Source: Thermodesulforhabdaceae bacterium | GTDB lineage: Bacteria > Desulfobacterota > Syntrophobacteria > Syntrophobacterales > Thermodesulforhabdaceae | NCBI GenBank assembly: GCA_037482015.1 | Contig: JBBFKT010000001.1 | Span: 840,584-904,583 of the forward strand | DNA: 64,000 nt | Reading direction: 5' to 3' | Shown: in pieces, positions 8,930-17,330 of the stretch | Position numbering within the stretch: the stretch's first letter is position 1 | Layout: every line of letters starts with the position of its first letter | Program-made: the position numbers and the translations under genes | Notes under the pieces: generated by a model | Seen by the model: the letters and a program-made list of their open reading frames with translations, nothing else | What the model was told of the DNA's origin: nothing | The model's database searches: none

Positions 8930-8942
8930 GGAGGATTGATCC

Positions 8943-9587
8943 ATGAGATGTTCCAAATGTGGTTATATATCTTTTGATTATCTAGATAATTGCAAGAAGT
9001 GTGGTGCATCTTTAAGTGCGATTAGATCCGAGTTGTGTCCCTTTGAGGCTCCCCCAAAGGACTTTTTTGTATGGGAATGGCTGGGGCTTGGAGTAGGAGC
9101 CGATCAGATAGCCGAAACTATCGCTTCTCCTAGGGTATCTCAGCAGATAGAAATGGCAGTGCCCCTGGAGATTTCACTGGAAGATCAGACTGAAGAGATT
9201 ATCATCGATGATGAAGCTATTTTGGAGATCGAAAGTGAAGGACCTGTAGAGGCTGAACTGCCATCTAGTAAAGAGCAGGAGGGACTCTCTGGTGAAATAT
9301 CACTTGAACTAGAAATCCCCCTTGAGAAACAGGAATTAGTCCTGGAAGAGACTAAAGAATCTTTGGAAGTGGAAAATCTAGAAATGGTAGCTCTTAAAGA
9401 AGAACCGGGGATTACTGAAAAACGACCTGAAATGATCGAAGTGGGAGAGTCACTTGACGCTGTTCAACCTTTAGAAGATAAGCAACCTGAGATTGAAGTA
9501 TCTGCGCGAGAAGAGAAGGAAAAGGAAGAGGAAGTTGACGAAATTCTTTTGGACGAGCTTGATAAAATACTTGAAGAGGAAAAATAA
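8943..9587 (+). CDS. Zinc-ribbon protein with long acidic tail, function unknown
   Basis: This 214-residue protein begins with a compact double-CxxC ribbon (MRCSKCGYISFDYLDNCKKCGASL). From about residue 70 to the end it is extremely rich in Glu with scattered Lys, probably disordered or helical, ending EEEVDEILLDELDKILEEEK. The start is firm: AGGAGG precedes the ATG by 8 nt. I know no function. The acidic tail suggests binding to a basic partner; that is a guess. It converges on the gene at 9615. Confidence 0.65.
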   Translation: MRCSKCGYISFDYLDNCKKCGASLSAIRSELCPFEAPPKDFFVWEWLGLGVGADQIAETIASPRVSQQIEMAVPLEISLEDQTEEIIIDDEAILEIESEGPVEAELPSSKEQEGLSGEISLELEIPLEKQELVLEETKESLEVENLEMVALKEEPGITEKRPEMIEVGESLDAVQPLEDKQPEIEVSAREEKEKEEEVDEILLDELDKILEEEK

Positions 9588-9614
9588 AAGACAATCTTTG
9601 CAGATTGTAGAAGA

Positions 9615-10649
9615 TCAGCCTGATTTTCTGAAGTTGGACAATTCCGAAAGGAAGATGAGTCCTCCGATAATCATGGGGACGAGGTAGTATAAAACCCTGT
9701 AGATGAGAACGGCTACAAGGCTTTTTTCGTATTCGAGTCCCAGCAGGTAAAAGATACTTACCATTGAGCCTTCCATAATCCCCAGTCCACCGGGAATAAT
9801 GGCGATGATAGAAGTAAAAAGACTTACGCAGAATCCAATGGCAAGAATACCAAGTTTTGCTGGGCAATGAACAGCCAAGAAAGATGTTTTTAAGCAAGCG
9901 AACATAAATATCCAATCTGCCAAAGCATATAAGCTGGCATAGAGAATCTGCCTGATATTTTTTACTACGAGATCCATGCTTTTGTTAAAGTTTTCAAAGG
10001 TGGATTCTAATAGTTCAGCCTTTCTTGCAAGAAGTTTAATACGAGTAGATACTCTATGGTAAAGTCTCATTAAGAAATTTAATGTAGCAAAACGCACTGA
10101 AGCATTTACTATGAAGAAGCCCATCCAGATAAAAGTTGCCATAAGAGCCGCAATGACAACCCACGCAATCCATATCAGAATGTCTTTTTTAGCCATACCG
10201 AAGCTGTAATGGCTGTAGAAAACTGTGAAACCAGCAAAGATGAAAAAAACGGCTATGGTATTAGTAAAAAATCCATGGATGAGAGATAGGGAGAGCGTAT
10301 GTGATGGAAGAATCTTTCTTCGCGAGAGAAGGTAAATTTTTATCGCAAGACCGCTTATTCCACCTATGTTTAGAGCGTAATTGGCAACTGTTGAAACTAG
10401 AGCTATATTGAAAACATCAACCGGCTTGAGGTAGTAGTGCAAAGCGGTCAGAAGGCTCTGGAGAACTCCGGCTATACAGATATAGCTCGCCATGGCACAG
10501 AGAAAAGATAGTGTTACCCACAGCCAGTTTAGTTCTTTCAAATTGTGGTAGAAAAGTCTGATGTCTGCATGATGAAAAGTTACCCATAGTATGAAAATTC
10601 CAAAGATTAAAGAAATCGAGATGCGCAGGTTTTTTCTTATTTGAGCCAA
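9615..10649 (-). CDS. Lysylphosphatidylglycerol synthase TM-region (flippase-like) membrane protein
   Basis: About 344 residues with eight or so hydrophobic segments resemble the transmembrane (flippase) half of MprF, the UPF0104/LPG_synthase_TM family. Family features visible are ALVSTVANYALNIGGISGLAIKIYLLSR and IAIIPGGLGIMEGSMVSIFYLLGLEYEKSLVAVLIYRVLYYLVPMIIG. No aminoacyl-transferase domain is attached, so it is a stand-alone flippase-like protein, probably moving lipid or sugar-lipid. A GTG at 10664 lacks a ribosome-binding site; GGAGG falls 8 nt before an in-frame TTG at 10649, which I prefer. Confidence 0.75.
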   Translation of the reverse strand: MAQIRKNLRISISLIFGIFILWVTFHHADIRLFYHNLKELNWLWVTLSFLCAMASYICIAGVLQSLLTALHYYLKPVDVFNIALVSTVANYALNIGGISGLAIKIYLLSRRKILPSHTLSLSLIHGFFTNTIAVFFIFAGFTVFYSHYSFGMAKKDILIWIAWVVIAALMATFIWMGFFIVNASVRFATLNFLMRLYHRVSTRIKLLARKAELLESTFENFNKSMDLVVKNIRQILYASLYALADWIFMFACLKTSFLAVHCPAKLGILAIGFCVSLFTSIIAIIPGGLGIMEGSMVSIFYLLGLEYEKSLVAVLIYRVLYYLVPMIIGGLIFLSELSNFRKSG

Positions 10650-10871
10650 AGAAAGTTCCTCCACAATCGAACAGTTCTTGTTGTTTAATAAGATGGGGAA
10701 TCGCTACCTGGTCCTGGCATAGTTTTGGTTGGAGAGTTACCCAGCTAATAGTTATATTATCCAATAGATGGTTTGCCATTGTTTTATTGAGCATTTTAAG
10801 CATATTGAGTATAGTTTTAAGTTCGAGCGGTTACAAGGAAAAACTTAAGTCTTTAGCAAAAGGGGAATTAC

Positions 10872-13136
10872 TTGAACGCCTGGCGCAATCCGGTTATCAG
10901 GTTTTTCTTTACATGTTGGAAATGGTGCCGGTTGGAAAAGCTTTCTCTCGTCTGGCAATTTAGTATTCCGTTTGTTGTGTTAGCAACTCTTGGTACCTGT
11001 TTTCTTCTGTCCATTGCTATTAGAGCTCAGGATGTTTTAATGAGCCGCTACGAAGAGCGGCTTCTTATGGATGCCTATAAAGTATTTAACAATCATATTA
11101 ACCAGAAAGGTTTATGGGCTCTTAGTCTTGCCAAGACATTTGCAGCAAACGAAGAAGCCAGGAAATGCCTTAAAAATGGAGACCGTGAACGGCTCAAAAA
11201 ACTGTTTCTTCCCACATATCAAGATGTTGCCGAAAAGTTTTCTATAGCCCAATTTCACTTCCACACTAAGGACGGAAAATCCTTTCTTAGACTTCAGTCT
11301 CCTAATATCTACGGTGACGATCTGATTTCCTACCGAAAAATGATCCAGGACGTGCATCGAACAAAAGAAGGGGTTGCTGGTGTTGAAAAAGGAGTAACTG
11401 GGCTTTCTATCCGAGGTGTCGCTCCCATAATGGAAGAACAGGAATTGATAGGAACAGTGGAAATTGGCTTCAGGCTGGATTCAGCTTTTCTTGTCGCCCT
11501 CAAACAAAACATTTTCATGGAAGTAACTTTGCTTGCTATTTCGGGAACAAAAGAAACACTCGGCGTTCCACATTTTTCCTTCCAGCCTCTTGCCACAACT
11601 TTACACCCTTTCTTTGATCCTGAATCTCCAGAATACAGTCAAGTTTACAATGATGATATATACTTGCAGCGCTTTGCGGAAGATAATGGACGTTATTTTA
11701 GAGTGCTAATTGCACCTTTTAGGGACTATAAAAATAATGTTATCGGAATAGTTGAAATCGCCTTTGACCGCTCACCGCAGCTTGCAAGAGCTAAACACTA
11801 CCTTTTATGGATGATTTTTCTTGGGATCGTTGGTGTAATCCTTTCTGTATTCTCTATATATGTCGTTAGCTACTCATTTACTCGCCCTATCGTAGAAATG
11901 ATAGAATTTGCGATAAAGATTTCTTCAGGTCGTTATTCGGAAAGGCTAAGCATTCGTCCCGGAGGGGAGTTGGGTATTCTTGCCGACGCTCTAAACGACA
12001 TGATCATATCTCTTGATGAATCCCGGAGAAAACTTGAAGAATATTCCCAGAAACTTGAAGAAATGGTCAGAATTAGGACTAGAGCCCTTGAAGAATCGGA
12101 AGAGAAATACCGAACTCTCGTTGAAAATGTGCCTTTGGTGGTTTACCGTGCTCTTCCTGATGGAAAAATTGTGTTTATAAACCACCACATAGAATCTCTG
12201 GTTGGGCTTCCGGTGGATCAGGTGCTTGCAGATCGGAATTTTTACAAGGAAAAGGTAGCTCCCGAGGATAGACATAGAGTCTGGCCTCTTATGGAGCGAT
12301 GCCTTAAAGAAGGCATAGCTTTTTCTGTGGAGTATCGTATTAACAACCATCTGGGTAAAACTCTCTATGTCAGGGAGCAGGCTCTGCCGGTTGTGGATGA
12401 AAACGGAGAGGTTGAAATCATCGATGGGTTTATTGCTGATGTGTCCGATCGTTACCAGCTTCAACAGCAAATGATACGAACCGAGGAATTGAAAACCCTG
12501 AGCGAGATTTCAGCACGACTTGCTCACGAGATTCGGAATCCTCTCGCTGTTGCGGGTGGCTTTACCAGAAGACTCCTTAAAGATTTTCCTTCTGGCACAG
12601 AACAGTCGAAAAAGCTGGAAATCGTTCTTTCGGAAATTCGCAGGCTTGAAGAGATACTTTCCAAAACAATGGATTATCTGAAACCTTTCGAAATTTCCAA
12701 AAAACCCGTGGAAGTTAAGAAATACCTTGAGCAATTCTTTAATAATTATAAAAGCCTTTTTGACAAAAAAGGAATAATTTGGAGTCTATCTATACCCGAC
12801 GATCTGCCCGTTGCGATCATTGATGAAGAATTGATGGAACAGGGGCTTCGATGTATTGTAGCAACCCTTGTGGTTTATGCAGCAAACAGAGCAAGTTTTT
12901 CGTGCGTAGCAAGAAAGGAAAATCAATTTCTCTATCTGGATTTTACTGTTGAACCTGCCTTAATTTCTGATGACGACATGGAACATTTCTTTTATCCTTT
13001 CACCAGGCATCAAGAAGAAACCGAGATTATGGATTTGCCCATTGCAAAAATCGTGATTCATAAGCATGGGGGCTGGGTTGATATTTCCAGAACCAGCGAA
13101 CAAGCAATGAAGCTTACAATCGTTATGCCTTTGTAG
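10872..13136 (+). CDS. Membrane histidine-kinase-like protein with Cache, HAMP, PAS and a degenerate ATPase domain
   Basis: This 754-residue inner-membrane sensor starts at TTG after AGGGG. A first membrane helix lies near 27-49, a large periplasmic double-Cache-like domain at about 50-310 (FHFHTKDGKSFLRLQSP, GLSIRGVAPI), a second helix near 312-338, HAMP, a PAS domain near 410-530, and a HisKA dimerisation helix with the phospho-acceptor His552 in LAHEIRNPL. The C-terminal domain has lost the N box, the DxGxG loop and the GTGLGL loop; only IVIHKHGG and the tail resemble HATPase_c. It is probably a pseudokinase or a phosphorylation target. No response regulator is adjacent. Confidence 0.8.
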   Translation: MNAWRNPVIRFFFTCWKWCRLEKLSLVWQFSIPFVVLATLGTCFLLSIAIRAQDVLMSRYEERLLMDAYKVFNNHINQKGLWALSLAKTFAANEEARKCLKNGDRERLKKLFLPTYQDVAEKFSIAQFHFHTKDGKSFLRLQSPNIYGDDLISYRKMIQDVHRTKEGVAGVEKGVTGLSIRGVAPIMEEQELIGTVEIGFRLDSAFLVALKQNIFMEVTLLAISGTKETLGVPHFSFQPLATTLHPFFDPESPEYSQVYNDDIYLQRFAEDNGRYFRVLIAPFRDYKNNVIGIVEIAFDRSPQLARAKHYLLWMIFLGIVGVILSVFSIYVVSYSFTRPIVEMIEFAIKISSGRYSERLSIRPGGELGILADALNDMIISLDESRRKLEEYSQKLEEMVRIRTRALEESEEKYRTLVENVPLVVYRALPDGKIVFINHHIESLVGLPVDQVLADRNFYKEKVAPEDRHRVWPLMERCLKEGIAFSVEYRINNHLGKTLYVREQALPVVDENGEVEIIDGFIADVSDRYQLQQQMIRTEELKTLSEISARLAHEIRNPLAVAGGFTRRLLKDFPSGTEQSKKLEIVLSEIRRLEEILSKTMDYLKPFEISKKPVEVKKYLEQFFNNYKSLFDKKGIIWSLSIPDDLPVAIIDEELMEQGLRCIVATLVVYAANRASFSCVARKENQFLYLDFTVEPALISDDDMEHFFYPFTRHQEETEIMDLPIAKIVIHKHGGWVDISRTSEQAMKLTIVMPL

Positions 13137-13148
13137 TTTTTCTTATTT

Positions 13149-13254
13149 ATAGTCCGCCAATGGCTTTATAACTATGATCCACCAGATCCAAAGTTTTTGC
13201 TTGATGAGGCGAAAGCTGGGGTAGAAAGTTAAAATATTGCCGATGGCGGACTAT
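13149..13254. repeat. Long inverted repeat between convergent genes
   Basis: The arms ATAGTCCGCCA..GGC (13149-13164) and GCC..TGGCGGACTAT (13239-13254) pair over 11 bp plus 3 bp, enclosing about 74 nt. It lies between the ends of the sensor gene and the alkaline phosphatase gene. It may serve as a terminator or be a small repeat element. Confidence 0.55.
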
Positions 13255-13270
13255 GACCTCCAGGTTTATT

Positions 13271-14887
13271 CTACTTGAAATAATTTAGCGCCTTTCTAGG
13301 AATAAAGAAAGTCTTACCGTTGTCAACAATCACTCCCGGCAGTTTAACAATAGAACCGTTAACCTCTATAATGTTTTTGTTAACTGGAAATTTTGCCGCT
13401 GTTTTGCCTTTGGTAACCACGAAAACGGGGTTTGCTGGATTGGTGGAATCCTTGCTTATGTTGGCTCCTAAAGTGGTTAAATCCTTTGCTGCTGAAGTCA
13501 ATAACCTGTTTGTTGTAGCAGCAAGATCCAGGCCCATGGCTTTTTCCATATATTTTGCTATGTAGGTATTCTCTATGACTCCGGTCAAGCGCTTCTGCCT
13601 GGGAGGTGCATAAATGTAAAGCACGACATCCTCACCGGTGTGACCATTAGTTGTCCATCCGATGTGAGCTCTTTTACTAATTATGGGTCCCGCAACATAA
13701 TTAAATTTGCCAGGTTTTGCATCTTGAAGCTTTTTCAACTCTTCTTCTGTGAGATCTGAAATTCCATAATAGGTTGCCATAACATCCTTTATATTGCTCC
13801 GATCCTGGTTAAGTTTCTTTTCCAGTCCTTCCCCCGTTAGCTTGGCTTTTTTTAGCGGATCAATAAATGTAGATAGAGGCAGAGTATCATAATTTTTACT
13901 GGTTTCTTGATCGCCTATGCTGATTCCACCATTACCATGGTCAGCTACTGCTATAACAATAGTGCGTCCATCTTTTTTGGCGAAGTCTAGAGCTACCTTC
14001 ACGGCTTCGTCAAAAGCTAGAATATCGCTAATAACACCCACAGGATCATTCGCATGAGCAGCCCAGTCAATTTTGCTTCCTTCTACCATTAGAAAAAATC
14101 CTTTAGGATTTTTGGAAAGCACTTCAATAGCCTTCTTGGTCATTTCAGCTAAACTGGGTTCTTTTTCTGGATCTCGGTCAAAGTCATAACTTAGATCCTT
14201 CGGAGCAAACATTCCCCATATCTTGTTAGCAGTTGACTTTCGTAGAGCTTCGGGTGTGGTTATATAATCATATCCACTAGCTTTAATGATCTCAAGAAGG
14301 TTTTCTTTGTCTCTTCTTTCTTCAGGAGATAGAAATTTATACCCTCCAGCCAATACCACATCTATTCCGGCATAGACCTGCTGTTCCAGTATATCATCGT
14401 AGTTGTTACGGTCGGCAACATGGGCTGAGAAAGCCGCTGGGGTAGCATGAGGAAGTTCACAGGTGGCAACTAATCCTGTTGATTTTCCAGCTAGCTTTGC
14501 CGCTTCAAGGATTGTTGCAACAGGTCGTCTTTTGTCTTCCTCTGTTATTGGCTTTAGACCCGGCATTGTATTTTCGTCGGGTAGGATTCCTATGAAACCT
14601 GTGTGGGACTTAAACCCGGTTGCATAGGCTGTGCCGGCAGGAGCGGAATCAGCTATGGCTGCATCAGCTGAGTAGGTTCTTACCAGTCCAGAAGCCATTT
14701 CGTCCATTGCGAGAGGTGAACCTTTATACCAGCGGGCAAGAGTTGTTCCAGAAACGCTCATTCCATCGGGTATCATCAAGATAACGCTTTTAACATTTTG
14801 AGCACTTGATGTGGATAAAGTGCAGGTTAACATGATGAAAAGTATCATCAAAAAAAGAACAACTTTTTTGTGGCTTGTTTTTTTCAT
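13271..14887 (-). CDS. Secreted alkaline phosphatase with C-terminal stalk domain
   Basis: This 538-residue protein has a signal peptide (about 1-29, cleavage near SSA-QN). The alkaline phosphatase domain shows Asp41 in IPDGMS, the catalytic serine Ser81 in ADSAPAGTAYATG, EGSKIDWAAHANDP and AVADHGNGG, the zinc/magnesium site residues, and GWTTNGHTGEDV for the last histidine. The final 55 or so residues (VNKNIIEVNGSIVKLPGVIVDNGKTFFIPRKAL) resemble a copper-amine-oxidase-N 'stalk' domain, usual in cell-envelope proteins. The role is phosphate-ester hydrolysis outside the membrane. GGGGG precedes the ATG. No Pho box was recognised. Confidence 0.9.
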   Translation of the reverse strand: MKKTSHKKVVLFLMILFIMLTCTLSTSSAQNVKSVILMIPDGMSVSGTTLARWYKGSPLAMDEMASGLVRTYSADAAIADSAPAGTAYATGFKSHTGFIGILPDENTMPGLKPITEEDKRRPVATILEAAKLAGKSTGLVATCELPHATPAAFSAHVADRNNYDDILEQQVYAGIDVVLAGGYKFLSPEERRDKENLLEIIKASGYDYITTPEALRKSTANKIWGMFAPKDLSYDFDRDPEKEPSLAEMTKKAIEVLSKNPKGFFLMVEGSKIDWAAHANDPVGVISDILAFDEAVKVALDFAKKDGRTIVIAVADHGNGGISIGDQETSKNYDTLPLSTFIDPLKKAKLTGEGLEKKLNQDRSNIKDVMATYYGISDLTEEELKKLQDAKPGKFNYVAGPIISKRAHIGWTTNGHTGEDVVLYIYAPPRQKRLTGVIENTYIAKYMEKAMGLDLAATTNRLLTSAAKDLTTLGANISKDSTNPANPVFVVTKGKTAAKFPVNKNIIEVNGSIVKLPGVIVDNGKTFFIPRKALNYFK

Positions 14888-14899
14888 GCTAAACCCCCG

Positions 14900-14934
14900 T
14901 TGTTAATTGTTGATTGTTAATTGTTAATTATTAG
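14900..14934. repeat. Heptamer tandem repeat (TTGTTAA) in the alkaline phosphatase leader
   Basis: Four consecutive 7-nt units (TTGTTAA, TTGTTGA, TTGTTAA, TTGTTAA) and a degenerate fifth (TTATTAG) run from 14900 to 14934, 13 nt upstream of the alkaline phosphatase start. Confidence 0.75.
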
Positions 14935-15093
14935 CGGATCGAATTTACTAAGCATTATTTGTCCATTTTGTGATTCGTTAGTTAATTTTTTGTTAATTCT
15001 ACCATGGAGATCTCGCTTCAAAAAGGAAGTAGAGCATCTTTACACAGGGTTTTGTAATCATTGAAAGCATTAAAATAATCTCAAAAATTTTGC

Positions 15094-15123
15094 TTGACTA
15101 TCTTCGGAAAGCGTTAATAATAT
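15094..15123 (+). promoter_or_regulatory. Promoter of the IclR-type regulator gene
   Basis: TTGACT (15094-15099), 18-bp spacer, TAATAT (15118-15123), about 30 nt before the start codon. Confidence 0.6.
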
Positions 15124-15131
15124 CCATGTCA

Positions 15132-15155
15132 ATATAGGAAATGGTGTTCCAATAT
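15132..15155. promoter_or_regulatory. Putative IclR autoregulatory operator
   Basis: An inverted repeat ATATAGGAA (15132-15140) - 6 nt - TTCCAATAT (15147-15155), with one mismatch, lies just downstream of the -10 box. It includes the first two bases of the start codon of the regulator gene. Confidence 0.5.
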
Positions 15156-15951
15156 GAGAAACGATAAGATGTCATCCCTTGATAAGGCTCTTAGGATTCT
15201 TCAGGCTTTTTCTCTCGAAAAGCCTGAATGGGGCATTCGTGATCTTGCCGCTCAACTCTCTTTTAGCCCAGCAACAGTTCAACGACTGGTCACTACTCTA
15301 AAAGTTCACGGTTTCCTCGATCAGGACGATTCGACCAAAAAATATCGTCTGGGGCCAATCTATTTTCGGTTCGTGGAAGTCCTTCAAAGTCAGTATCCCA
15401 TTCTGAAGGAAGCTCTTCCTCTTATGCGAATTCTTTGTTCTGATACTGGCGAAACTACACACCTAAACGTAATTGACGGCAGGGAAAGGCTTTGCATCCA
15501 CAGCATAGAGTCACCCCAATACCTTAAAGCCAGTATGCCCGTCGGCAATCGATCACCACTTTATGCTGGGGCGTCTTCGAAATGTTTACTTGCATTTTCA
15601 CCGAAGGAATTCATAAAAAACTATCTTGATTCTATCGCTCTTACTCCCCTTACTTCCGCCACCATTACCAACATTGATACACTCTGGAAAGAACTGGATT
15701 TGATACGTTCCCGAGGCTTTGCCACTAGCACTGGAGAGCGAACTCCAGGGCTTTGTTCTATAAGTGTCCCAATTTTTGGTTATGGCGGGAGTTTCATAGC
15801 AGCTTTAAGCCTTGCTGTCCCTTCAGTGCGCTTTAATGACGACGAACATAGAGCGATGTGTCTTGAGAAACTTCTAAAGACCGGTGAAAAGCTTTCTCGC
15901 AAAATGGGTTACGGTGGGGAGTATCCACCCACCGTTGAACCGTTACGATAA
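15154..15951 (+). CDS. IclR-family transcriptional regulator
   Basis: This 265-residue protein has an N-terminal winged helix (SSLDKALRILQAFSLEKPEWGIRDLAAQLSFSPATVQRLVTTLKVHGFLDQD) and a C-terminal effector domain (HLNVIDGRERLCIHSIESPQYLKASMPVGNRSPLYAGASSKCLLAF, RSRGFATSTGERTPGLCSISVPIFGYGGSFIAALSLAVPSVRF). It stands 48 nt upstream of the CoA-transferase operon in the same direction and probably regulates that operon and itself. An alternative start is the ATG at 15169; both have weak ribosome-binding sites. Confidence 0.9.
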   Translation: MRNDKMSSLDKALRILQAFSLEKPEWGIRDLAAQLSFSPATVQRLVTTLKVHGFLDQDDSTKKYRLGPIYFRFVEVLQSQYPILKEALPLMRILCSDTGETTHLNVIDGRERLCIHSIESPQYLKASMPVGNRSPLYAGASSKCLLAFSPKEFIKNYLDSIALTPLTSATITNIDTLWKELDLIRSRGFATSTGERTPGLCSISVPIFGYGGSFIAALSLAVPSVRFNDDEHRAMCLEKLLKTGEKLSRKMGYGGEYPPTVEPLR

Positions 15952-15999
15952 GTCTTTGGTATTAGCGGAAATTTTAAGAGAAGCGAGGAGGTGGTTTTA

Positions 16000-17199
16000 A
16001 TGGAAAGCAGAAGGAAGGCACTGGAGGGAATAAGGGTTCTCGATCTTAGCAGAGTGCTTGCAGGACCTTACTGCACTATGATGCTTGGAGACCTTGGGGC
16101 TGATGTCATTAAAGTTGAGCGTCCGGGTGAAGGTGATGAAACTCGTGAATGGGGACCACCCGATGCTGCCGGAGAGTCGGCTTATTACCTGTGTGTAAAC
16201 CGCAACAAAAGAGATATTACCGTTGATCTTAAAACTCCCGAAGGACGGGAAATTATTAAAAAGCTCGCTGCCCGGTCTGATATTCTTGTCGAAAACTACA
16301 AGGTCGGCACATTGGCTCGGCTTGGGCTTGGATACGAAGACATAAGAAAAATAAATCCGGGCATCATCTACTGTTCCATTACGGGCTTCGGTCAGTATGG
16401 TCCTTACAAGGATAGACCCGGTTACGATTTCATAATCCAGGGCATGGGGGGGATAATGAGCATTACGGGTGATCCCGACGGACCTCCCATGAAGGTTGGA
16501 GTAGCAATAGTAGATATCACAGCCGGACTTTTTGCCTGTTCATCCATCCTTGCGGCGCTTTATCACAGAGAAAAAACCGGGGTTGGTCAGTATATAGATA
16601 TTTCTCTTCTTGATGCTGTCGTTGCCTGGCTTGCCAACGTAGGAAGCAACTATCTCATCTCTGGAGAATTACCAAAGCGATATGGCAATGCTCACCCGAA
16701 CATTGTCCCCTACGAACCTTTCCAGGCTAAGGATGGCGTGTGGATTGCCTTAGGTGTAGGAAACGATCGTCAATGGCGAGAATTCTGCCGCCTTGCAGGG
16801 CTTGAACATCTGGCAGAGGATCCTCGCTTTGCCACAAATCCTCAGCGGGTTATTCACAGAAAAGAGCTTATTCCCATCATTGCTGAAAAGATGCGAGAAC
16901 GGACATCAGATGAATGGCTTGATGAGCTTGACAAACTGAAAATCCCCTGCGGCCCTATTAATACTCTAGATCGAGTCTTTGCCGATCCACAGGTGAACGC
17001 TCGCGGAATGGTTGTGGAAGTGCCTCATCCCAAGGCTGGTAAAGTCAAGCTTGTAGCAAGTCCGATGAAGCTTTCCCTTACACCATGCACCGTCGAAAGA
17101 CATCCTCCACTGCTTGGAGAGCATACCGAAGAGGTTTTGCAAGAACTGGGCTATTCTTACGAAGAAATCAAAGCCCTGAGAGAAAAGGGGGTTATATGA
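16000..17199 (+). CDS. CaiB/BaiF (class III) CoA-transferase, probably glutarate-activating
   Basis: This 399-residue protein has the class III CoA-transferase hallmarks: LEGIRVLDLSRVLAGPYCTMMLGDLGADVIKVERP, the catalytic aspartate Asp172 in VAIVDITAG, and TGVGQYIDISLLDA. These enzymes move CoA between carboxylic acids through an aspartyl-CoA ester. The operon encodes a glutaryl-CoA dehydrogenase, so the acceptor is probably glutarate, with succinyl- or acetyl-CoA as donor (inference). Start: GAGGAGG precedes the ATG at 16000; the upstream GTG at 15991 overlaps that site. The stop overlaps the next start (ATGA). Confidence 0.88.
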   Translation: MESRRKALEGIRVLDLSRVLAGPYCTMMLGDLGADVIKVERPGEGDETREWGPPDAAGESAYYLCVNRNKRDITVDLKTPEGREIIKKLAARSDILVENYKVGTLARLGLGYEDIRKINPGIIYCSITGFGQYGPYKDRPGYDFIIQGMGGIMSITGDPDGPPMKVGVAIVDITAGLFACSSILAALYHREKTGVGQYIDISLLDAVVAWLANVGSNYLISGELPKRYGNAHPNIVPYEPFQAKDGVWIALGVGNDRQWREFCRLAGLEHLAEDPRFATNPQRVIHRKELIPIIAEKMRERTSDEWLDELDKLKIPCGPINTLDRVFADPQVNARGMVVEVPHPKAGKVKLVASPMKLSLTPCTVERHPPLLGEHTEEVLQELGYSYEEIKALREKGVI

Positions 17200-17330
17200 T
17201 TAAAGCCTTATGGATTTTAGTTACAGGATCTATCGGTGTCTTCATAGGAATGGCTGCTCTCTATCTGGCTATAAAGGCTCTTTCAGCGATTGTCAGTCGT
17301 TTTGGTGAGGAGAAAAGCAATGGAGCATAA
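17196..17330 (+). CDS. OadG-like small membrane subunit (delta) of Na+-pumping decarboxylase
   Basis: This 44-residue protein is one N-terminal membrane helix (ALWILVTGSIGVFIGMAALYLAIKAL) followed by a short charged tail. Size and position between a CoA-transferase and the beta subunit match the OadG/delta subunits that hold the decarboxylase complex together. It starts at ATG in an ATGA overlap with the CoA-transferase and overlaps the beta-subunit gene by 11 nt, so translation is probably coupled throughout. Confidence 0.8.
   Translation: MIKALWILVTGSIGVFIGMAALYLAIKALSAIVSRFGEEKSNGA

Noticed and set aside
10417-10803. A 128-codon minus-strand frame overlapping the LPG-synthase-like gene start
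   Set aside because: It is out of frame with a convincing membrane protein and has no recognisable features.
13195-13220. Hammerhead-like core (TTGATGA..GAAA) inside the inverted repeat
   Set aside because: Only a few bases separate TGATGA and GAAA, too few for stem II, and the first base is T in place of C.
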